A stretch of DNA of 29,423 nucleotides from a virus, in the IMG/VR virus record IMGVR_UViG_3300015262_000031, positions 1-29,423 of that record; one strand, 5' to 3'. The notes below the pieces were generated by a model. It did no database searches, was not told where the DNA came from, and saw only the letters and a program-made list of their open reading frames with translations. The translations under genes and the position numbers were made by a program. Below, in pieces: positions 23,926 to 29,423 of this stretch. Numbering within the stretch: the first letter of the stretch is position 1; the number at the start of each line of letters is the position of its first letter.

Positions 23926-24290
23926 GATCGCACCTGCAATTCGTAAAGGATTGGCGTGCCGGCTGGGTTTATTTCTTTCAGCGGCGGAACAATTGACCAG
24001 GTGCGCCCTTGGACTATGACCTTGTTCAATAGGTCAGGCACCCATGCCAACCCGTGCGCGGCGATCTTGAGCTTCTTGTCACCCCGCTTGATCAGGCTGT
24101 TGTTCTGGAATTCTTGACCGGTGAAGTCGAGCAGGATGCCTTGGGCGGTCTGCTCGATGACAGTGTCAGGCGGTGCGCTACCGGCGTCCGGATCGTACTC
24201 GCCGACGGTGATTGCCCGGATGGTCACGGGCTGGCCGAACTCTGTGACCATCTCCAAAGCCATTACGGCCATTTCGTCGTAAAAGGCCAT
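23922..24290 (-). CDS. Head-tail joining / connector protein
   Basis: 122 aa from ATG 24290, with GGAG 5-6 nt upstream; a TTG at 24314 is less likely. The beta-rich C-terminal part contains AHGLAWVPDLLNKVIVQGRT, as in small phage stopper or head-closure proteins. It lies between the DnaT-like connector and the gp10-like gene. The exact family was not recognised. A plus-strand gene separates it from the connector upstream. Confidence 0.6.
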   Translation of the reverse strand: MAFYDEMAVMALEMVTEFGQPVTIRAITVGEYDPDAGSAPPDTVIEQTAQGILLDFTGQEFQNNSLIKRGDKKLKIAAHGLAWVPDLLNKVIVQGRTWSIVPPLKEINPAGTPILYELQVRS

Positions 24291-24370
24291 GAGGGCTCCG
24301 TATGCATCAGTCAAGTGGGGCGGTTACTATCGTGACTCCAAGAACAAAGTTAATGGAGCAGGAAGTCACG

Positions 24371-24745
24371 ATGACTAAAGAAGAGCAGCATGCCCGCGAA
24401 GTCATAGCCAAGATGCGCAGTTTCTGCAGCCAGGCCAACGAATTAATGGCGCTGCACAAACCCAGACTAAATCGCCTAGAGAAGGATGAATTGCAGCAGC
24501 GATTCAGATTGCTTAAAGACGAGATCAAACGATACGCCAAAAGTGGCACTGTCGACGGTGTGAAGCGCGCCCGCAGCGAGTGCGAGGAGTTTTACTTCGA
24601 GCCAGCTGTTAGCACAGCGGCAGCTAATATTCTGGTGAGTGTAAACGCCGACCCAGCAACGCAAGAATGGTTCTCCTGCGTTTACGGCATCAATACCGAT
24701 ATTGGACATCTGCTCTCACAGCTGGAAGAGCAATATCCTGACTAA
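24371..24745 (+). CDS. 124-aa plus-strand accessory protein in the head-tail module
   Basis: ATG 24371 is preceded by AGGAAG; the frame is open further up to 24302, with another ATG at 24353. The product is a highly charged helical protein (REVIAKMRSFCSQANELMAL, then LQQRFRLLKDEIKRYAKSG) and ends LLSQLEEQYPD. No signal, membrane segment or known domain is seen. It runs against the late operon, so it probably has its own promoter and is expressed in the lysogen. A GTGGGGCGG...TACTAT element lies ~40 bp upstream. Its stop overlaps the end of the convergent connector gene (24742). Confidence 0.7.
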   Translation: MTKEEQHAREVIAKMRSFCSQANELMALHKPRLNRLEKDELQQRFRLLKDEIKRYAKSGTVDGVKRARSECEEFYFEPAVSTAAANILVSVNADPATQEWFSCVYGINTDIGHLLSQLEEQYPD

Positions 24746-25245
24746 GCCCTTACGGCGAACAACCCTCTACGCTGAAGGTAATCCGCAAACTGCGTAGCGC
24801 TCGGCCGATCTGGCGCCGCCGGCAACAGGCGGCCACTGGCGTTGGAGATCGTCGCGTACTCGCGAGTTACCGCGCCTTCGACACGCTCCAGAGTGATAGC
24901 GCCTTTGCGCTTCTCCACCGGGTCGATATCGTCCTGATGAATCTCGGCGGCCAGTGCCATCTGGCCGTACTGGATTCGCGCCGGCAGGTAGTTGTCGGGC
25001 TTGATCTGCTGATCCAACTCGACACCTCGGCGCGGCCAAGCCAGAGCCTGATCGCTATCCGTCTTGCGCCCTTTCCAAGTCTTGCCATCCATCGCCAAGG
25101 CGGCTCGACGAAGCAGTGCTTCTTGCGCTGGCTCGTCCGCAGGGATGTTCACGCCAAACTTACCGGCGTACATAACCAAGTCCGCGGCGCTCGCGTAGCT
25201 TTCGGCGTCTGGCTTACCGGTGCCGTCCTCGATAATGAGTGTCAT
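24742..25245 (-). CDS. Head-tail connector, DnaT-like domain type
   Basis: 167 aa. The pattern LIIEDGTGKPDAESYASAAD, then AMDGKTWKGRKTDSDQALAW, WPRRGVE and a C-terminus with YLQRRGL is that of the phage proteins annotated as 'DnaT-like ssDNA-binding domain'. These sit in the connector region and are probably head-completion proteins rather than DNA replication factors. The ribosome-binding site is weak. The gap to the next gene (25246-25307) holds nothing visible. Confidence 0.65.
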   Translation of the reverse strand: MTLIIEDGTGKPDAESYASAADLVMYAGKFGVNIPADEPAQEALLRRAALAMDGKTWKGRKTDSDQALAWPRRGVELDQQIKPDNYLPARIQYGQMALAAEIHQDDIDPVEKRKGAITLERVEGAVTREYATISNASGRLLPAAPDRPSATQFADYLQRRGLFAVRA

Positions 25246-25307
25246 GGATCAACTCGCTGAATTGAGTCTTGAATGATTGGCCGCCGGATAACCGACAGCC
25301 AGCAGTA

Positions 25308-25859
25308 TCACGCTTTGGGCAGGTCCGAGACGAGCTTTTCCAAGGACTCTTTCGACGCATTCGCGCGATACGAAACGCCTGCCACATCGAGCGCAGCCTT
25401 CAGGGCTTCGACTGCCTTCCCTTCGCCCGCCTTCAGCTCTGCCAGCTCGTTACGCAACCTTTCGTTTTCCGCTGCGAGCTCATCACGCGCAGTGGCAAGA
25501 TCTGTCATGCCGGCGTGGATGCCGCTCAACGCGTAAAACAAACGAATCGGAAGCTCACCGGCGCCCGGGTGTTCCAACGGCGCCGCACTCTCCAGCGACT
25601 CGATCAGTCCGCGGAAGCTGTCACGCTCGGCGCGCAGATTGCCGTTTTCCTCGTCCAGTGTGCTTTGCACAGAAAAGTCGGCGATCAGCTGCGGCACAGC
25701 CTCTTTCAGGGTAACTTCGGGCGTGTTCCTGGCTTCGTCGTCGCGGCTCGCGGTCACATTCGCGTCGATGATGCGCAGGCCCGCCTCTTTTGCCAGCGCC
25801 TTCACGTCTTGCTCGTACTGGTGGAACGGGCCTGAGAGATACCAAACGTTCTTGCTCAT
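25308..25859 (-). CDS. Coiled-coil hypothetical protein downstream of the capsid gene
   Basis: 183 aa from ATG 25859 with GAGGAAAG upstream. The N-terminal ~60 residues begin MSKNVWYLSGPFHQYEQDVK and look alpha/beta. The middle (~70-145) is coiled coil (ATARDELAAENERLRNELAE). The last ~35 residues (ALDVAGVSYRANASKESLEK) resemble the short HeH/LEM-like helical motif found at the end of several phage head proteins. It lies between major capsid protein and connector. A role in head decoration or DNA-end contact is inference. Confidence 0.6.
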   Translation of the reverse strand: MSKNVWYLSGPFHQYEQDVKALAKEAGLRIIDANVTASRDDEARNTPEVTLKEAVPQLIADFSVQSTLDEENGNLRAERDSFRGLIESLESAAPLEHPGAGELPIRLFYALSGIHAGMTDLATARDELAAENERLRNELAELKAGEGKAVEALKAALDVAGVSYRANASKESLEKLVSDLPKA

Positions 25860-25876
25860 GATCTTTCCTCACCGGA

Positions 25877-25893
25877 CCGGGCGCATGGCCCGG
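25877..25893. repeat. GC-rich hairpin after the major capsid gene
   Basis: CCGGGC pairs with GCCCGG around a 5-nt loop in the 49-nt gap after the capsid gene. No T run follows on either strand, so it is more likely an mRNA-stabilising or attenuating hairpin than a terminator. Confidence 0.4.
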
Positions 25894-25908
25894 CTCAGCT
25901 GTCAGTGG

Positions 25909-26877
25909 TTACTTGGAGGCGTCACCGATCAGAGCGACACCGGCCGTGTCCTTGATGCTGGACGCCGTTTTGTCCCAGTTAGTGCCGGTAGCCAGCGCCG
26001 CGTTCGACGGCGATTTGCCGCCAGTAGTGGTGTCCCAGGTGTAACCCTTCAGACCCAGGCCAAAGGTGTAGTCGGTCTGAATAGTGGTTTCGATGCGCTC
26101 TTTGCCGTTGACGGTTTGAACGTTCGAAATGATGTCGCGGTTGTCATGGACCAACGCGGCACCGCCCACCAGACCCAGGATGATTTCCTTGTTTGGCGTG
26201 CCGGTCTGCATCAACGCAGGGGCGTCGGTGACGACCGAGACTTTGCCGAGGATGTCGACTACACGAACGTTGCCAGCTACGAACAGGTTGGTCGAGTTGC
26301 CGATCGCTTGGCCAACCAGCTTGTGCCAGGTTGTGCCCTGCATGATCTGGGCAACAATCGATTGGCTCGCATCGCCAAACTTCGCGTGCGCGCTGTTCAG
26401 GCCGGCCTGGGTGATGCCGGCGGTAGCCGACACATCATTCACCGCGGCGGCTTGTGCGGTGATTGCCGCTACCAGCGCAGCGATCGCGGTGTTCAGTTGG
26501 TCTTTCAGCAGAACCTCGGCAAACGCACGGCTGGCCACTTCGATGCCCTGAACAGTTGGGCGCTCCAGCCAGGTCATCTGGGATGGTTCATAGCGGATCG
26601 GACCAAAGCCGCCAGCAACCTTGACCGAAGTGTTCTTCAGTTCAGTCAGATCGGTGATTGGTGCGGCACCGTTGGCAGCGTAGCGATCAACACGACGCTG
26701 AGCAGCACCCAAGGCCTGGAAGAACGACTCTTGCAAGAAGTCGCCGGTGAAGCCTTCAGGAGAAAGCACGATTGCGCCGTTACTGGCCGCGTTGAATGCC
26801 TGAAGCATTTGATCCAGCGTCTCGAGAGTCGCGGGCATGATGAAGTCGTTGAAGACCTGCATTTGAGACAGGGACAT
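25909..26877 (-). CDS. Major capsid protein
   Basis: 322 aa. The sequence matches a capsid family common in Pseudomonas siphophages: MSLSQMQVFNDFIMPATLET at the start, then FFQALGAAQRRVDRYAANGA and VAGGFGPIRYEPSQMTWLER. The C-terminal third contains TIQTDYTFGLGLKGYTWDTT. The HK97-like fold is expected from the family and gene order, not shown directly. AAGGAAAT precedes the ATG. It follows the scaffold gene by 11 nt and builds the head shell. Confidence 0.88.
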   Translation of the reverse strand: MSLSQMQVFNDFIMPATLETLDQMLQAFNAASNGAIVLSPEGFTGDFLQESFFQALGAAQRRVDRYAANGAAPITDLTELKNTSVKVAGGFGPIRYEPSQMTWLERPTVQGIEVASRAFAEVLLKDQLNTAIAALVAAITAQAAAVNDVSATAGITQAGLNSAHAKFGDASQSIVAQIMQGTTWHKLVGQAIGNSTNLFVAGNVRVVDILGKVSVVTDAPALMQTGTPNKEIILGLVGGAALVHDNRDIISNVQTVNGKERIETTIQTDYTFGLGLKGYTWDTTTGGKSPSNAALATGTNWDKTASSIKDTAGVALIGDASK

Positions 26878-26888
26878 GAATTATTTCC

Positions 26889-27596
26889 TTACTTGAGAGG
26901 GAGATCAGAGAACCGTGCAGCCAGTGCCGCCGTGCGCTCTGCCTTGGTACCGCCGATGTTTCCTTTCGGGGCCCCGCCCCCACCACCTGCACCGTTGGCC
27001 CCGCCGCCGGATGCCTTACTACCCGCGATTAACGGCGCGAACGCCGTGTCGTTTGCGAATTCTGCTTTCAGCTCATCCAGCGTTGCCGCCGAGAGCTTGC
27101 CCTGCTGGTCGAGGACGACCACGACAGGCTTCCCATCACGCTGCTCGACGCTCAAACGGCGTTCGATGTGCGGCAACAGGGCTTTGGCGCTGCCTGGGAT
27201 TGTCAGGGCAGACGCGATATCAGTAGCGGTACGGCCGACAGTCAGATCACGGATCTGAGTGCTCAGCGTTGTACGCTCCTGTTCCAGCGTGCCGTTCAGC
27301 TCAGCTTCGCGGCGGTTGTATTTTTCTGACCAGGAACGTTCGAGCTCTTCGACGTTTCCAGACTTGCGTGCGAGTTCTTCACGCTCAAGTCGCGCCGCTT
27401 CTTCAGCTTCGCGTGCCTTTTTCTCGGCGGCCTTCTTCTCGCCAAGCAGTTCTTCAACTTTGGATTTCAGGCCAGATACGTCTTCTGGTTGCGGCAGTCC
27501 TTCAATACCGAGGACAAACTTGCCGTCCTTCTCGGTGTAAAGAGCGCGCACGGCTTCATCGACACCTTCCAGGCTGTCCAGTTGGAATTTCAGCAT
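26889..27596 (-). CDS. Capsid scaffold protein
   Basis: 235 aa from ATG 27596, with GGGAG 8 nt upstream. The middle is a long, highly charged coiled coil (KVEELLGEKKAAEKKAREAE), followed by a helical domain and a glycine-rich linker (ANGAGGGGGAPKGN), with a basic tail. This composition and the place just before the capsid gene mark a scaffold that guides procapsid assembly and then leaves. No protease motif is seen. Confidence 0.8.
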   Translation of the reverse strand: MLKFQLDSLEGVDEAVRALYTEKDGKFVLGIEGLPQPEDVSGLKSKVEELLGEKKAAEKKAREAEEAARLEREELARKSGNVEELERSWSEKYNRREAELNGTLEQERTTLSTQIRDLTVGRTATDIASALTIPGSAKALLPHIERRLSVEQRDGKPVVVVLDQQGKLSAATLDELKAEFANDTAFAPLIAGSKASGGGANGAGGGGGAPKGNIGGTKAERTAALAARFSDLPLK

Positions 27597-27645
27597 CTGT
27601 TGTCTCCCAGAGACTATTCGCAGGCCCTGCCCGCAGACATGAAAA

Positions 27646-27666
27646 AGCCCCGTCATTGACGAGGCT
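27646..27666 (-). terminator. Terminator upstream of the scaffold gene, second of two
   Basis: On the minus strand, AGCCTCGTC-AAT-GACGGGGCT (one mismatch or wobble) is followed by TTTT. It forms a tandem pair with the hairpin at 27675-27695. Confidence 0.6.
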
Positions 27667-27671
27667 GGATG

Positions 27672-27695
27672 AAAAAGCCCGCTGTGAGCGGGCTT
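27672..27695 (-). terminator. Terminator behind the two-TM accessory gene
   Basis: On the minus strand, AAGCCCGC-TCACA-GCGGGCTT (8-bp perfect stem) runs into a T tract. It ends the transcript of the accessory gene 27710-28297. Confidence 0.7.
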
Positions 27696-27709
27696 GGATA
27701 TATAGAGCG

Positions 27710-28297
27710 CTATTTAGGCTTGATTTGGCTCAGTTCATTACCGAGGCGACTCACGAAGTAGTCCGGTAACGGAAACTTAAATGCCTTCAGTGGTGTTGAA
27801 ACTACAAGCGAAATCGATCCGATGTCTCGATTGCAGCAAACGTGCACCCAAGACGCGGCGTTTAACATCAGATGGTCGCCGTAACGGAAAGTGGCAATCT
27901 CGCCAAATCCCAATACGGCTCGCTCCCCGCTTTCCTCTTCCAAGTCATGGCCGAAAACGAATGTTCCATATTTCGAAGTCAAATACAGCCACCGGCCGTT
28001 AACTTCTATCGGCAGACGACCGTTATTAACAACCGAGAACGCATAGGATCCGTGGACGGATACCGAAAGATTCGGCAATTCTTCTCGTCGCTGCTTATCT
28101 GCTAAATAAACAGCTACAGCAGCTGCCGCCAAAGCACCCGAGCCAGAAACCCAATCCCCCGCTGAACCCATCAACTCCTTCAGAGTTTTAGCGGGATTTT
28201 TCTCAGAGGCTACATCTAGGCTGATGACAACGCCCGCAGTGAATGCAATTGGCAAACCAAGGACCGCTATCAAAATTGCGGCGATCATCCATCTCAT
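27710..28297 (-). CDS. Two-TM accessory (moron) protein between head genes
   Basis: 195 aa from ATG 28297, with GGGAGG upstream; the longer frame to 28372 is poor. An N-terminal membrane segment (WMIAAILIAVLGLPIAFTAG) and a second at ~residues 54-68 (GSGALAAAAVAVYLA) precede a ~125-residue beta-rich domain (LSVSVHGSYAFSVVNNGRLP, then YLTSKYGTFVFGHDLEEE). By charge, the domain probably faces the cytoplasm. The base composition is more AT-rich than in its neighbours. Scaffold and minor head genes are normally adjacent, so this is an insertion, bounded downstream by two terminators. The family is not recognised; an exclusion or host-modifying function is possible. Confidence 0.7.
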   Translation of the reverse strand: MRWMIAAILIAVLGLPIAFTAGVVISLDVASEKNPAKTLKELMGSAGDWVSGSGALAAAAVAVYLADKQRREELPNLSVSVHGSYAFSVVNNGRLPIEVNGRWLYLTSKYGTFVFGHDLEEESGERAVLGFGEIATFRYGDHLMLNAASWVHVCCNRDIGSISLVVSTPLKAFKFPLPDYFVSRLGNELSQIKPK

Positions 28298-28373
28298 AGC
28301 AGCCCTCCCCCAGAAAACTGCGGATTCTACCTGAGCGGGACCCTTTCGCCATTGAGTAGGTACCAGACACACA

Positions 28374-28393
28374 ACAGTATCTCCGCCCCACCA
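28374..28393 (-). promoter_or_regulatory. Promoter-like element upstream of the two-TM gene
   Basis: The minus strand reads TGGTGGGGCGGAGATACTGT. TACTGT is a possible -10 box ~77 nt before the ATG. The GTGGGGCGG part recurs before the plus-strand accessory gene (24315-24323), followed there by TACTAT. No clear -35 is present. Confidence 0.35.
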
Positions 28394-28405
28394 ATTGGCA
28401 TTCCT

Positions 28406-29423
28406 CTATTTAATACCAGCACGCTCGAACGCCAACGGCTCAAGAGCCTTCATCTGCACAAGGTTCAGAGCTGAAAAGTTGCGATCAAGCTGAAGTTCGG
28501 AGAATCGCTCGATGCTGAGGCCGCCTTCGCGGAACAACTTCGCACGGATCGGGCCAATGGCCTTGTCCTGAAACGCCGCCGGCTGTTGCTTGAGCCAATC
28601 GTAATAGCTGAGGTCCGCCCTCACCTGCTGGGCGCCGCCATCGCCGATTGATGCTCGCGTGGCGTCCTTGGCAAACAGAGCGCTGAAGCGGGTGACCGCC
28701 ACCACCGTTGAGCGGCAGTTGATGTGGATCGGCGGCCGCGGCCCCTCAGTCAGCTTGAACCGCTGCTTGTCGAGTGATCGGCACTGACTGGTCGTCTTCG
28801 TGTCTAGGGTGCTGACCCATTCCACCGCCTGCACAACATCAGAGTTCTCTTTCAGCGTCTCCATGCGTGCTTGGGTGGCAACGTGTTGCACCGCGGTTCG
28901 CACCACAGCGCCGGCATTCCGGTTGGTCGTGGCCATGATGCCGTCGTTGTACTGGAGCGCTTTGGTGCCCCGGATGTTCTTGATGATCTGGAAGTTGGTT
29001 TGGCCTTCGAAGAAGCCCTGCCGGATCGCGCCAGTGAGGCGTTGTCGCTCGGTTGCGGTGAAGCCATCAATGAAGGACTTGAGCAGCTTGCCGCCGTCCG
29101 CGCCGCGCACGCTGAGCGGGTTGCCGAGGATGGCCGCCCTGATTGCAGCAGCACCTGGCACCGCGGCATCAAACGAGACGCCCATCGGCGCAGCCCGGGT
29201 CAGGCTGGTCGCCTCGAACTCAGCCTCATAGTTGGCAATGTCTATCAGGTCGAGGTTCAGCTTCTCGCTGTACCGATCGAAGATGCCCAGCAACAGGCTA
29301 TCGACTTCGCTCAGCAGCCTTTCCAGCCGCGCCACGGTGTAATCCGTAAGGTCCGCCCGGGTCAGCCGCTCACGGATCGAGCGGTCAATCTCCTTGAGGA
29401 ATGGCCCGAACTTCGCGACCTCC
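28406..29423 (-). CDS. Minor head protein, Mu gpF / SPP1 gp7-like (5' end outside window)
   Basis: 338 codons are visible; the frame stays open to the right edge, so the GTG at 29335 is probably internal. The N-terminal part is helical. The C-terminal part carries the hallmark of the family: VSTLDTKTTSQCRSLDKQRF and, after ~20 residues, PPIHINCRSTVV (two conserved Cys with the PPIH.NCRS motif). Such proteins enter the procapsid with the portal and act in head assembly. The gene lies upstream of scaffold and capsid, where portal and terminase genes should follow to the right. Confidence 0.85.
   Translation of the reverse strand, partial: EVAKFGPFLKEIDRSIRERLTRADLTDYTVARLERLLSEVDSLLLGIFDRYSEKLNLDLIDIANYEAEFEATSLTRAAPMGVSFDAAVPGAAAIRAAILGNPLSVRGADGGKLLKSFIDGFTATERQRLTGAIRQGFFEGQTNFQIIKNIRGTKALQYNDGIMATTNRNAGAVVRTAVQHVATQARMETLKENSDVVQAVEWVSTLDTKTTSQCRSLDKQRFKLTEGPRPPIHINCRSTVVAVTRFSALFAKDATRASIGDGGAQQVRADLSYYDWLKQQPAAFQDKAIGPIRAKLFREGGLSIERFSELQLDRNFSALNLVQMKALEPLAFERAGIK

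Noticed and set aside
25639-27258. 539-codon plus-strand open frame across capsid and scaffold genes
   Set aside because: It is antisense to well-supported structural genes and low in recognisable content.
1-29423. CRISPR array or insertion sequence
   Set aside because: I saw no regularly spaced repeats and no transposase-like protein; the only mobile-element enzyme is the integrase fragment.

Overview
The window is prophage DNA in a gamma-proteobacterium, most likely a Pseudomonas of the fluorescens group. The GC-rich coding sequence, the tRNA-Pro(GGG) target, the CTG-N10-CAG LexA-type box and the style of the phage proteins point that way; this is an inference, since no host housekeeping gene is visible. 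Two insertions appear to lie in tandem. A perfect 65-bp direct repeat (42-106 and 3486-3550) carries the 3' part of a tRNA-Pro(GGG) on the minus strand. Neither copy has the 5' half of the tRNA, so both look like old attachment sites and the intact tRNA should lie beyond the right edge.

Region 1 (1-3550) is the remnant of a first element. It holds a small conserved gene, a haem peroxidase gene broken by an apparent 1-base deletion, a 114-aa gene overlapping the peroxidase stop, a decayed spanin pair (Rz/Rz1) and the last ~90 codons of a tyrosine integrase that abut the spanin remnant. The phage body between lysis and integration genes is gone.

Region 2 (3486-7100) is the left end of a second, much fuller prophage. 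It has a decayed copy of the small att-proximal gene, two short hypothetical genes, and a likely SOS-controlled pair: an unknown protein with a cysteine-rich C-terminus and a YedK/HMCES-type SRAP protein, behind a LexA-type box. Two small minus-strand genes follow.

Region 3 (7100-29423) is a lambda-type siphophage late operon read right to left on the minus strand. From the right it contains: Mu F-like minor head protein (cut by the window edge), scaffold, major capsid protein, a coiled-coil protein, head-tail connectors, tail terminator, tail tube, tail chaperone G with its -1 frameshift product G-T, tape measure, M, L, K, I, J, three tail-tip/fibre proteins, a probable fibre accessory protein and a SleB-type endolysin.

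Inserted between these are genes that look like morons (prophage-expressed accessory genes): a two-TM protein (27710-28297), a plus-strand soluble protein (24371-24745), and a divergent pair between K and I made of a lipoprotein (14630-15052) and an AT-rich plus-strand membrane protein (15374-16405). Terminator-like hairpins punctuate the late operon. Several sit directly before a shared CCTGGAGA ribosome-binding motif, and one 18-nt hairpin occurs identically at two sites 15 kb apart.
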